Shown in pieces: positions 49,671-61,491 of a stretch of 64,000 nucleotides of DNA. The stretch spans positions 49,829,297-49,893,296 of the forward strand of contig CM049321.1 in assembly GCA_026874595.1 (NCBI GenBank), given 5' to 3'. Positions within the stretch are counted from its first letter, which is position 1; each line of letters begins with the position of its first letter. The notes below the pieces were generated by a model. That model was not told the origin of the DNA. It did no database searches and saw nothing but the letters and a program-made list of their open reading frames with translations. Both the position numbers and the translations under genes were made by a program. This DNA is from Sipunculus nudus. Lineage: Eukaryota > Annelida > Sipuncula > Golfingiida > Sipunculidae.

Positions 49671-50604
49671 TATCTATGTAATATTATTATTTATCTTTTA
49701 AAATTTTGTGTTGTTCATAGGGCTAAAATATGAAAAAAATATAGCCCACTTACAATGTGTTCTTAATAATTTCCAAACCCATGCATAGGATGCCAAATGT
49801 TACACACTTGCATTCTATCCTGCCTTTTGCCCCCCCCCCCCCCCTGCCTCTGCTGATTTTTCAATCAAGTTTTGTTTTGCTCAAGCTATGTCAGATGTGG
49901 ATTCACAATAAACTTATATTCTAAAGTGTCATTATTTTCTGAGAAAGGGGATGAGCATCGATATGTTAGGCAAAAGTAATTGACACAAGTCATGTGAAGA
50001 GCTGTGGATTCACTTCTCTAGTTGAGAAATGCTTGTATACTTAACAAACACAGAAGCCACATATCAGATTTCATAACTGATATGTATTTTATAATCCAGT
50101 AGTGTACAGGAATGACAGCAAACAAATCACTTGTGTATAATTTGTATTGATTCTTTTGCAAGAATTTTCACTTTTACTTAAAGAATACTTTTTTATATTT
50201 AAAATGTTATTGTCACCAATTCTATCTCATCAACAATCACAGTCAATTCGGATCAGGTGAGAGAAACTGCATGTCAAACTCCTATCATAATATCCCAATT
50301 CAACTTTATGCAACTTATAAGTAAGCCTCGTTCAATTTTCCAAGTTCATTGATTATAATATTTACAAAATGAATAATGATATAATAATATAATATTAAAA
50401 AAATAATTTAAACCAGGCTGAATAAACTGTACTTCAAGTACTACTAAATCCTAAGTACTACTAAATCCTAAATTACTAGATATGTTCATTATCAACATAC
50501 TTTTGTGTATTCATATTCAATTGAGTGGCCACTATCAGTAATGATATATACTCTTAACTGCTAGAAACTCATTTGATTAAAATCATTACATTTGATTGCC
50601 ACCA

Positions 50605-50681
<77 letters not shown>

Positions 50682-52574
50682 GTGTTATACATGATTAATT
50701 CAGTTACATGTAATGTACTTGTCACAAAGAGTAAGAGAATCATACATGGAGCATGTGTGATCTCAGTATCAACATCCAAAAAAAATTATATGGTGCACTG
50801 TGCAAAGCAAAGAATATGTTTGTAAATATCAAAGTGGACAAATAGTAAACATTAATAGTATTGTAAATCCTAAATCCCCCCCCCCCAAATGCTTTTATGA
50901 ATTTACATATTTGTGCGTATTCAAATTGAGTGGCCCCTATGAAGGAACCAAAATATCTGCCAGTATTCATAGACAAGCAAAGGGTGAATCTGCTACGTTT
51001 CAGAAACAAGTGATTCATGGGTAATGGTGCTCAGCTGATTTTGACTATGATACCGTAGTCATTTTGTAAAATATTGACAAATGGAAAAGGGCTTAGTTCT
51101 GAAGTTATATAGTCTGCATGTTAGCATTTGAAATAGCTCAGAGGAAATGCCCCTTGAAACTTTGTCCACGGATTGCTGAACTAAAATTGTGACATGACTC
51201 TCAAAACAATAATTAAATTAGCATAAAAACATTAACATCTGAATTCCAATCTCAACAAGTTGACTTGGGATACATTGGTTGACATTGGGATATCCTGAAG
51301 TCAACCAGACAGAAAGCAGACTGGCAGAGAGCTGAAGGGCCATTGCTATAAGCATAACTCAGAAGACTCAGGGGAGCCTACAGATCATTCTAACATATAC
51401 AAAGAATTAATATCCCTTGTACTAAACTGATATACACCACAACTGTACAATTGTAGGTTAATCCACTTAATCACTCTTATCTTTTTGTTTTCGTGCGATT
51501 CTTGTTGTTGCATTAGAGATGTAAGTCTCAATTCATTTGCCCACTTCTAGTTTTACTGTGGTAGACACATCAACCTCTGGCCTTCTGACTGTAATTTCCT
51601 CCTTGAGGTAGTAGTGTTAAGCGCATGCTGGAAAAAAAACTTATACAATTACCTCTTAATAGTCTACATCTAGGTACTATTTTTAATATAAATATTTGTC
51701 CCTCTCTGAGTATTGGTAATTATGCATAGCTTTAACCAACTATATATATATGCATGTGGTAGTAAAAAGAAATAATATGTGTCAAATTCTCTTAAGGAAC
51801 AAGACTGATTTAAAGATAAAACAGTGAATAAATTGTATATTATTTATAAATTTAGGATTTTTATATAATCAAAAAATATATAAATAAAATACAATTCTTA
51901 TATACTATTGGTTGGTACGTAGTGGCATGTTTAACCCCCCCCCCCCCACACACACACACACGCAGGATATCCTCTGGGTCCAACCGCACGTTCATGCACG
52001 TACTCATTATGTAAAGATTATCTCATATCTAGCTTACTTAAAAGGAGAAATATGAGGGTACATACTTACAGTGTTTGTCGGTGTGGACGTTGACTGCCAA
52101 TGAAGCACGGTTGAAAGTTCAAGTTCTGAGATGTTCCCCTCGCTTCTCCCAAACATTACACCATGTAGAACAGAAATGATCTGAGCCTGTCTGGCTTATG
52201 TAGTCAAAGGGATATTGCAGATTCAGGTCTTTGTGAAGTAACACTCTGACATTAGAAGTTCCCTGACATGCCATACAGTACAAGGCTGATTGAAAAGCCA
52301 GCCCAAATGTCTAGATAACTGAGCAGGTTCTTATTCAAAATGAAACTGTAAGGCATCCAGTAACAGATCAGAGTGGGACCACATGCTGATAGTGTCAAGC
52401 TTGGGGCTGTCCTGTGCTCTGGACAAAGCCAGTGCAACAGGTCTGCTGATGATATGATTAAAGAGGGGGTATATGGTCAGCTGTGTCCAGTAAAGACCTG
52501 ACTGAAATATGTCCCCCCCCCAAGTACTTTTAATGTTTGGTTTTCACTTGTATTTACCAAAAACATTAATATTA

Positions 52575-52630
<56 letters not shown>

Positions 52631-52773
52631 ACATTTATTATATACAATATTAATAATTACATAATTTTAATCTATATTTTACCTAAATGAAATAATATAA
52701 TATATTTATATTGTACATAAATATTATATAATACAATTAATTATATATATTATTTAATAAATTATTACATAAC

Positions 52774-52813
<40 letters not shown>

Positions 52814-52879
52814 AGTTTAACATTTGTGTTTGGGTAGCAAGCACAAATAATAAAAACCTGCCTGCCTGCTAACGCCCCG
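49671..52879. other. Spacer between the two related satellite arrays
   Basis: No genes seen. It contains (AT)n(TG)n at 50607-50681, poly-C at 49830-49843 and 50877-50886, C14(AC)n at 51937-51960, and (TA)n at 52579-52628 and 52779-52810. It separates two arrays that share a core motif. Confidence 0.6.
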
Positions 52880-55078
52880 CCGAGGTCATCGAGAGTTGGC
52901 TGTTTATTTAGAATTTAAGAGATCGCATGATAAAACTTGCAGTATGCAATAAACCCCTTTACATTTTATTTCAAATTATTCTGGTGGTTCACGTTTTTGC
53001 CTTTTTCAACCACATGCATGCCAGTGTATGGTGATCCCACAGTGACATCACAGTGTCGTCACAATATAATTTATCACAATATGAGGTCACAGTGAGGTAA
53101 TAAAGAGTTCACTCTTACTGTATATATAGATTTTTTAGAGATCATAAGATAAATCTTGTAGTAGGCCTGCGCAATAAACCCTTTACATTTGATTTCAAAT
53201 AATTCTAGTGGTTCATTTCTTTGCCCTTTTAACCAGTGTCGTCACAATATGATATATCACAACATGAGATCACAGTGAGGTAATCAAGAGCTAACTGTTC
53301 TGTTTATTTAGATTGTGCTCAGATCATATAAAAAAATGTAATATGCAATAAATCTCATTTAATATTATATCACATTATTCTAGTGCTACATTTCTTTGCC
53401 TTTTTAACCATATGCATATGTGTGTATGGTGACCTCACAGTGACATCACAGTGTCGTCACAATACAATATATCACAAAATGAGGTCACACTGAGGTCATC
53501 AAGAGCCTACTGTGACTGTTTATTTAGAAATGATAAGACCGCATAAATAAAATTTGTAGTATGCAATAAAAATCAATTAAGTTTTTATCACATTTTTCTA
53601 GTGCTACATTTCTTTGCCTTTTCAGTCATATGCGCGTGAGTGTATGGTGACCTCACAGTGACATCACAGTGTGGTCACAATATGATAAATCACAACATGA
53701 GGTCACAGTGAGGTCATTGAGAGCTCACTATGACTGTTGATTTAAAGTTGATAAGACCGCATAAAAAATGTAATATGCAATAAATCTCATTTAATATTAT
53801 ATCACATTATTCTAGTGTTACATTTCTTTGCCTGTTTAGTTATATGCTTGTGAGTGTATGGTGACCTCACAGTGACATCACAGTGTGGTCACAATATGAT
53901 ATATCACAACATGAGGTCACAGTGAGGTCATGGAGAGCTCGCTGTTCTGTTTATTTAGATTTTACTCAGGTCGTATAAAAAATGTAATATGCAGTAAATC
54001 TCATTTAATATTATATCACATTATTCTAGTGCTACATTTCTTTGCCTTTTTAACCATATGCATATGTGTGTATGGTGACCTCACAGTGACATCACAGTGT
54101 TGTCACTATACAAATTATCACAGCATGAGGTCACACTGAGGTCATCAAGAGCTTACTGTGACTGTTTATTTAAAAATTATTAGACCACATGAAAAAAAAT
54201 GTAGTATGCAATAAAAATCAATTAAGTTTATATCACATTTTTCTAGTGCTACATTTCTTTGCCTTTTCAGTCATATGCGCGTGAGTGTATGGTGACCTCA
54301 CAGTGACATCACAGTGTGGTCACAATATGATTAATCACAACATGAGGTCACAGTGAGGTCATTGAGAGCTCACTGTGACTGTTTATTTAAAATTGATAAG
54401 ACTGCATAAAAAATGTATTATGCAATAAATCTCATTTAATATTATATCACATTATTCTAGTGTTACATTTCTTTGCCTGTTTAGCTATATGCGTGTGAGT
54501 GTATGGTGACCTCACAGTGACATCACAGTGTGGTCACAATATGATATATCACAACATGAGGTCACAGTGAGGTCATGGAGAGCTCACTGTTATGTTTATT
54601 TAGATTTTACTCAGGTTGTATAATAATGTAATATGCAGTAAATCTCATTATTTATTATATCAAATTATTCTAGTGCTACATTTCTTTGCCTTGTTAACCA
54701 TATGCATGTGTTTGTATGTTGACCTCACAGTGACATCACAGTGTGGTCACAATATGATATATCACAACATGAGGTCACAGTGAGGTCATGGAGAGCTCAC
54801 TGTTATGTTTATTCAGATTTCGATCAGATCGCATAAAAATTGTAGTAAGCAATAATACACATTAAATTTTATGACCCAATGTTCTTGTATTACATTCCTT
54901 TGCCTTTTAGCCATATGAGTGTAAGTGTATGGTTACCTCACAGTGACATCACAGTGTGGTCACAATATGATATATCGCAATATGAGCTCACAGTGAGATC
55001 ATCAGGATCTCACTGTTATGAGCTCACCGTGTGAGTTTTGTGTGACCTCACAGTGATATCACCGTTAGCTCACGTCTT
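52880..55078. repeat. ~215 bp satellite with trimeric higher-order structure and DR5 motifs
   Basis: About ten tandem monomers of roughly 215 bp. Each has a GT-rich head (tgacctcacagtgacatcac then agtgtggtcacaatatgat), a tgaggtcacagtgaggtca block, and an AT-rich remainder with gcaataaatctcattt, ttctagtgctacatttcttt and gcctttttaacc. Perfect AGGTCA-N5-AGGTCA repeats sit at 53482, 53700, 53914, 54128, 54345, 54559 and 54772. Variants after that block (tcatcaagag, tcattgagag, tcatggagag) cycle A-B-C-A-B-C-C, giving a ~646 bp higher-order unit. The array starts with a partial monomer and ends in sequence like the 48 bp array. Confidence 0.92.
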
Positions 55079-55084
55079 GACTGG

Positions 55085-55245
55085 GCCCCAGGTTCATTCG
55101 TGCATAAGTGATTGTACTTTTGTTATATTCCTTGATATGACGTTCCTGAATCCGGATATTGTGCCAAATCCACAACAAAATCTAATCAATACCTTTTTTG
55201 GACCAATCCCGTGCTGTCCTTTAGGTTTCATGATTGTGAGATTTA
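55085..55245 (+). repeat. Dispersed repeat E, copy 2
   Basis: Matches 31565-31796 in the same orientation (ttcattcgtgcataagtga, gacgttcctgaatccgg, ccaaatccacaacaaaatct). Confidence 0.65.
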
Positions 55246-55312
55246 TTTTGATAACAAATACAAACACAAACACACAAACGGGGATGAACGCATACCATCC
55301 AGGCGGAGGCAA
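55240..55312 (-). mobile_element. Fragment of the GCCTCCGCCAT family, minus strand
   Basis: acaaacggggatgaacgcat then accatccaggcggaggcaat is the reverse complement of the left part of the 20507-20793 element. Confidence 0.55.
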
Positions 55313-55414
55313 TTAAGAGAGTGCACACTCTCATTGACAATCCACAGCCAAGAAATTCTACTTAGAAATTTAACGAGAAATACATTAAAAATTCAGTCCC
55401 ATCATTTGGTAAAA

Positions 55415-56240
55415 GTTTGCTGTCAGACACGTAAACCACTCGGTCGACGGGACTAGCTGAGAAATTAACAAAATGTTATTAATGGAGCGGAACGATTATT
55501 TCGTCAACGGTCTTTTTTTTAAATTAAGAGAGAGTGATAGACAGCTCCCTAAAACTGGTTTTTCTAACGGTTTATCCCATTTGGGTTCGAGGAATAATAA
55601 GTTCCCTTATATCAGAAACAGACAGGATAGAACCTTTAACATTTTACGCCATCACTGAATGTACTCAGTTGTTTTATACAGCACTCAAGACCGAACGGAG
55701 CCTGTCACAATAAATGGTGTCTAATTGTATCACATGACTCCGATTCTGGTGAGTTCTTGCATATATATAGTAGGGTTCTTATATTCCACGAAGACCTGTA
55801 TGCATGATGAATGATCGTATTATTACAGCCTGATGGTACAAGTTTGTTTTTGGGAAGACTATCAAGAGTACTGAATGATTAGTGCAATTATGATACGGCT
55901 TCTGTGGCATAGGGTAGTCAAAGTCGGGAGATGCCGAGGCGGTTCGATTTGTAATGGTCGGCTTAAACCCAGGGTGAGCGCTCTGCAAGTTTGATTAGAA
56001 GGCTGTGCCAAACTGCCGTTCTTACTAAAAAAGCGAGTGCGTTTTCGGGGGTCTTCGGTGGTATAGCCAAGCGATAGGTTAGATAACATACCCTTGGCCC
56101 GTTCGTGCAGTAGTCACCGGGCCCGGTTAACAACAGGATATAAAATGAGAGTAAGCTTGTAACACTGAATTATGCAGATGAACGTATACTTAGTTACACT
56201 AGCATTAAAAAATGGAGTCGATTACCTTAAAAATATAAAT
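55415..56240 (+). repeat. Duplicated block G, copy 1 (contains a SINE)
   Basis: It aligns with 59385-60180 in the same orientation. Shared blocks in order are gtcagacacg, agagagtgatagacag, tctaacggtttatcc, gcactcaagaccgaacggagc then ctgtcaca, and the tRNA-like head of SINE family S. Divergence is considerable, so the duplication or the repeat family is old. Confidence 0.75.
55897..56240 (+). mobile_element. tRNA-derived SINE (family S), copy 2
   Basis: The tRNA-like head is decayed (ggcttctgtggcatagggta, with B-box cggttcgatttg). The body blocks cccagggtgagcgctctgca, tttcgggggtcttcggtgg, tagtcaccgggcccggttaa and ctagcattaaaaaatggag match copies 1 and 3. Confidence 0.7.
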
Positions 56241-56255
56241 ATAAAACAAAATATA

Positions 56256-57151
56256 ATTTACAAGAGAATGAGCTTAAGATATCAAGTTGCTTGTCTACAA
56301 AAACGGACCTTGTTTGTCTTGTTCTCTTCACGGGAGAATATACAGCACTTTTTTCCAACTAGGAATGGATTGGAATTATAAGACTCCTTATAAGACGCCT
56401 CTTTGAGAGAAGTAAATATTAGATAAATTTGTAATCCTGCGTAGTCTACACATCTGCTCTTTATTCAGACGTCTAGTAGAATGTTCCATTAGCAGACAAA
56501 TTCCTTCAAAAGCCGCAATTGAAACTAGAAGCGAAGTCAGAAACCGCAAATATCCCGTTGCCAGAATCTTGATCAATGGTTATCCTGTGCTTATGATATG
56601 TATGAGGGCAGTTCCAGTTTGTCATAATCTATCAATTCGATCCCCGGATCACAGGTGGCCTCTTCCCGCTAAAACAGAGGTGGCCCTTAATACTTATAAA
56701 TTACTCCTATCTCCGGGATGATCAAATTGCTTTGTGTTAGAATGGTAAAATATCATTGAGTATAAACATACTGACAAGGCTCGGAAATTATTTTTTTTGT
56801 TTGATCTATTGTAGTTATTCTAAACATCCACAAATTTTCATCCAAATTTGTTTCAAACAGTTCAAGTAATGCTGCTCACAGACAATCGAGTAATTGAGTG
56901 CCAAGGTTAACGACAAACCAATACAAGATAAGGACGTAATATCTCCTAATAATGGTAAGTAAAAATATAATAGCATTCATTAATGTATAATTTGTCCAAT
57001 ATAGAATCTCTTTTATGCTCTCTGATAAAGCCAATTTCCGTAGGACGATGAAACTTTTAGGGGCTGATGAGTTTATTTCAATTTTCATATTCAGGTTTTA
57101 GTTTTGGCGGATGGACTTCTTCCCAATTATCGCTCATTTAAGATTAGATTG
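56256..57151. other. Non-coding, no feature recognised
   Basis: Open frames at 56172-56576 and 56876-57088 have no domains. Confidence 0.35.
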
Positions 57152-57250
57152 AGGTTAGAGCGACCTATTTCCGGGTCCGGTCAGGGTCGGTCAATTTTGT
57201 TGCGTCAAGAGAGATAATATATAGGGCCTGGAAATAGGTTCCTCTAACCT
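57152..57250. mobile_element. 99 bp hairpin element
   Basis: The left end aggttagagcgacctatttc and right end gaaataggttcctctaacct form an imperfect inverted repeat of about 20 bp, continued by cgggtcc / gggcctg. A lone copy of the right inner part (gataatatatagggcctgga) lies at 58236-58255. The target duplication is not clear. Confidence 0.7.
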
Positions 57251-58854
57251 GTAGGTGCATTTCAGGAAACACAGCAGTCTCTTTACAGTTGGGGAGAAAA
57301 AGCACAACAGACAGTGAGTTAAACCAAAACATTTTGATCATATTTTAGTGTCAGGATGAAATATACAGAATATGTTTAAATGAATTTTTTTTCTCATACC
57401 TGTTTTCAAAATTCAATAATTTAAATCACGAGTACCCCTATTATCGCAAAAAATAAACACCTGGCTCAACATGGCCCCCTCCCCCACAGACTAATACACA
57501 CAGAGCCCCCTCCCCCACTTTTTTTACCCTCCCCCCACAATTTACCCCGTCCCCCCTTAAAAAGTGACCCCCCACCCTTTTAAATAAAACCATATCTTAT
57601 TTGAACTAATACCAGTAGGGTGGGTGAAACTTTATTATAATGCAAATTGTAGATGACTTGGTTTTATTCACTCCTGTGCAGCAGAAATGGCCATTTTCAC
57701 CCGGTGTGGGCCTGTATATTTCGCACTCCACAATGGACCTATAATAAACGGTATTGGTCGCGAACTTTATTTTGTATTCGAAAAACTAAGAACAAGTAAA
57801 TCTATTAAAAAAAATAATAATTCGGGTCAGGTTTGGGTAAGTGTATACAGGTGAGCGGGCATTAAATATTGCAGGGCAGCAGAAAATTTCAGGGGAAAAA
57901 TATTTCAGGGTGCATACAATATTTATAGCAGGTGGGTGTTAGGAGAAATTAGATAAATAAAAAAAGGAAGGGTTGGCCTTTTTTGTTTATGCTGGAGGGG
58001 ATTGAAAGTTGTACATGTGTTTCTGGGAAATGGCTTGAGAGGTGGCGACATTCAATGGCCAGATTTAGAAGCTGTCGCTTTTTGTCATATACCGCGAAAA
58101 TGAGATACTCAACCCCGTTTTCCTCGAATAAAATAATAGGGCAGGAGGTCAGCTTGATTTTGATGTATCATATGATGCCAAACACTCCATAAAAAAAAAA
58201 AAAATTTCCAGAGCCCCCAACGCATGCACCTTATATGATAATATATAGGGCCTGGAAATATATGCTGTATTTACTCCTCCTTGAAAATGTGGGTCAGACA
58301 GTGTCAGAAATACTAACCTTTCGATCAGATCAAGTATTTTTAGTCACAGAGGATTTCTCTGTTGGTAATGTCACTACCAAGTTGACAGTGCTCATAGATG
58401 TGCCAATTGTTTTTTACCAAATCATTGAACCTTATGTCTTTTATGAAAAAATAAATAGAAAAAATGTTTTCCTCCAGGAACTTGGTTCAGTTTATGTAAA
58501 ATCTATATCAATATAGTTTATTTCAGAGGCAATTGAATTGTACGATATTGTAACGAGATTGGGATTACGTTTGCTTGACCTGGAGATCTGAGGTCGGGGG
58601 GGGGGGTAAACTGGAATGATTCCTTCCATTATCGCCCATCAGATATGGACACCGTACCACTACGGGTGCCTTTTCTGAATGAGTTGATTAACTAGTATCC
58701 CAGATATATTGGAGAAACCAACATAAGCACAGTCTATCCCCATATTAAGGCAGGGGCTTATATTATAATAGAAAACAGTAAATTCGACATTTTTTTCACT
58801 TTCGGAATACCCATGGATTTGACAAGCAGTTAAGAGAAACTAGGAGAGGTGAAC
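57251..58854. other. Non-coding with a C-rich stretch
   Basis: 57470-57590 is a run of ccccctccccca-type blocks. The rest shows no exon. The 93-codon open frame at 58235-58516 has no recognised domain. Confidence 0.4.
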
Positions 58855-59120
58855 ATGTACGGTTTGGGAAGGTCGCGGGATGCGACACAAAAGTACTCCG
58901 AGGACAGCGTCATGGCAATTTATTCTAATGGTCCAGACACATTTCATTACATTGTAGTATATCTATATATTACAGGGTCCATATGTAAACAGAACTTTTT
59001 TTTCTAATAAAGACAACTCTGGATGAGTAGAATCTGTCTCGGGAGAGCGTTTGGTGCTAATTAAGGGGACATATATCGGCAAGGTGTAAAGCGGAATGAC
59101 ATTTTGGACCGCCCAAATAT
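58855..59120 (+). repeat. Dispersed repeat F, copy 2 (degraded)
   Basis: It shares ggtcgcgggatgcgacac, agtactccgaggacagcgtc and, further on, aaggggacatatatcggcaa and gaccgcccaaat with the adjacent copy at 59150 and with 2865-3050. Confidence 0.6.
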
Positions 59121-59149
59121 AAACAAATTATAATTTTTGAGCGCTTGTT

Positions 59150-59384
59150 AGAAACTGGAAAAAAAATAGATATATCAGGGTCCGATAGGTCGCGGGGATC
59201 CGCCACGAAAAAAACTCCAAGAACGCGTCTAGACGAGAATTTTTCTGCTGAGAGAGATAGGTGGCAAGGGGACCTGTATTGGCAAACTTTAATGGGGAAT
59301 AACTTTTTTTTGGATCATGCCCGAATCCTCAGTGACAGGCATGGGCCGACAGCTGTCATCGGTAGTTTCGAACCCACTCCTCCT
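59150..59384 (+). repeat. Dispersed repeat F, copy 3
   Basis: Best preserved F copy: gtccgataggtcgcggggat, aactccaagaacgcgtc, gtggcaaggggacctgtatt, ggcaaac and ggggaataac. It is followed by a minus-strand B-box-like gggttcgaaac (complement of 59362-59372), so the unit may include a tRNA-like piece. Confidence 0.6.
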
Positions 59385-60180
59385 GCTAGTCAGACACGCA
59401 AATCACCCTGTCCCCGGAACTAACGTAGAAAATAACTGAATGTAGTTATCGAAACGGAACGTCTTCCACTAAATGAAGAGAGTGACAGACAGGTCTGTGA
59501 AGAACAGTTTTCTCTAACGGTTTATCCGAATTAGGTTCAAATGATGTCAAGCCGTAAGATGAAGCTCTCTTTTGTCAGTAAAGACGGGTTAAAAGCCTAA
59601 ACACGTACTCCATTAGTGAAAGTGAACGATTGTTTAATATAGCACTTAAGACTGAATGGAGCCTGCCACAAATAATTGTTCCCACATGTAAAACATGAAT
59701 CCGATAGTGATTAGTATTTACATGATAAGGTTCTAACATTCCCCTGGGAAATGTATGTATAGTTAATGTTCGTATTAATGCAACCTGGTGGTAACGAAAC
59801 GGTACAGGTTTACTCTTAATGAGGGCAATAATGAAGTATACTGAGCCCAGGGCTTCCGTGGCTCAGGGGTAGAGCACAGGACTCAAAGCCGGTAGGTCGT
59901 GAGCTCAAATCTCAGCCTGGGGGCGTGAGCTTTTCAGGGTCGGCCCCCACCCAGGGTGAGCGCTCTGCAGGCTTAATGGGAAGACTGTGCCCCATAGCCG
60001 TGTATCACTCACACACGAGGTTGGTCCTTCGTTGTTATGACCCAGCAAAGGGCTTGATTACACACCCAGGACCTGCAGGTGTGGTAGACACTGGGCCTCG
60101 GTGACACCAGGATACAATAATTATATGATAGGAAGCCCTGTCACGTAGTCACAAACCGATATGGAACGTTGAGGGTGTAC
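59385..60180 (+). repeat. Duplicated block G, copy 2 (contains a SINE)
   Basis: Sister of 55415-56240. The SINE head sits at the same relative place in both copies, so it was present before the copies separated. Confidence 0.75.
59851..60180 (+). mobile_element. tRNA-derived SINE (family S), copy 3
   Basis: Best preserved head: ggcttccgtggctcaggggt (A-box) and cgtgagctcaaatctcagcc (B-box). The body has ggtcggcccccacccagggt and a tail caccaggatacaata. The anticodon arm does not pair as in a functional tRNA. Confidence 0.8.
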
Positions 60181-60890
60181 ATTCTTTCTAACTCTGTGGA
60201 TATATTAATAAACCCTAGTTAATTCCTGCCAGGAAAGGTCATTATAATGCCTCTGTGATGGAAGTAACCCTGTATGAACCAACTGGTCCATGAAGTCGAA
60301 AAGGGATTATATTAAAGCCGATTCAACGAAAGATATAAATAAAGACTATCTTTGTTCTGAAAACGTTGGGGGGGGGGGGGGGGTAATATACACAACAATG
60401 TTACAGAATGGGATGCAATTTCGCAAGACATTAATCACTTGGAAAGAGACAGACTTGTATTACTCTTAATGCTGAAGACATCATAAGAGCAGTTTGAGGG
60501 ATAACACCGTGGTAAGCTACCATAAACAGACACAAAGTGTAGTACAACCATCATGTGGGAAAACCGGACGATGTGATGAGGCCCCGTGTTACTAGACATG
60601 TGTCCGGGTTCGATAACATAGCATGTATAAACAGAAGAACGACCATCAAATACTCACCAATATTTACAATAACAAAATTACTATTTACAATATATACAAG
60701 ATATACATGATATGTTCTTGCTACATACCCTAATGATAGGTTCCGGTTACATTCCCAAAATATTGTTCTGTTGTGAGACAACCCGTAGAAGAAATAGATA
60801 TTGCGGTGAAACTTAGCTGTGGCCTATAAAAAAAGGCCCTTCCCGTCCAAATACATGAAAACAACTCCTAGGACTGGGAAAGGAGTTTCT
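60181..60890. other. Non-coding, no feature recognised
   Basis: Includes a G18 run at 60367-60383. The 76-codon minus-strand frame at 60551-60781 has no domain. Confidence 0.35.
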
Positions 60891-60894
60891 TTTG

Positions 60895-61319
60895 CGAAGG
60901 GAACCGGCTATTTCTTTGGCTTCTGTATTGATATTTTTACAGATATTTTTGTCTGCTTTTTTGTATGTCTTAGTGATGTTTTCTGTAAGAAGTTTATCGT
61001 AGTATTCTTTCGGCATACTGTTCTGGTTGGTGGTCTTATCTGCCTGTACTAAGATATTGTCAGATTGTCTGATTGTCTTGATGTCATTGGCCATTTGTCT
61101 CTGGAATGCATTGTGTGAGTGCTGGAATTCAATGTTCCGGACCATTTCATAGATATCACTTTCAAATGCCCTGAGGTGTTCGCTATGAGAGGGTGAATAT
61201 GTGGTTTTGAATCCATAGTTTTGTTTAGCTGAAGTTTGACCAGGGTTTTCGAAATGGAAAGCCTTCCATCGCACTCTCTGAAGTAGGCTTTCAACTTTAA
61301 TTATCAGGGATTTTAACAT
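60895..61319 (-). pseudogene. Retroelement reverse-transcriptase ORF, N-terminal fragment
   Basis: An open minus-strand frame of about 140 codons contains RVRWKAFHFENPGQ, YGFKTTYSPSHSEHLRAFE, NIEFQHSHNAFQRQMANDIK, ADKTTN and LLTENITKTYKKAD. From memory this pattern is the region just before the polymerase core in a family of reverse transcriptases common in marine invertebrate genomes (Penelope-like or LINE type; I cannot say which). The similarity stops near EAKEIAGSL and the frame runs into unrelated sequence ending at 60813. Upstream residues up to 61526 are a translated TA microsatellite. The polymerase core itself is absent, so this is a truncated relic. Confidence 0.55.
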
Positions 61320-61427
61320 ATTAAAAGAAAAGGCAGATTCGTAAGTAGTATCGAAACAAAAGCAAATGGTAAAGAAATTAACAAATAGAAACTCAGTTAT
61401 TCGATTTTGAACTCTTTTTTCAAGAGT

Positions 61428-61431
<4 letters not shown>

Positions 61432-61488
<57 letters not shown>

Positions 61489-61491
61489 TAT
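61432..61491. repeat. (TA)n microsatellite
   Basis: About 24 TA units followed by cacacatatata. Confidence 0.95.

Noticed and set aside
48681-55078. CRISPR-like array of repeats and spacers
   Set aside because: Units are contiguous variants with no unique spacers. The genome is eukaryotic and the arrays are satellites.
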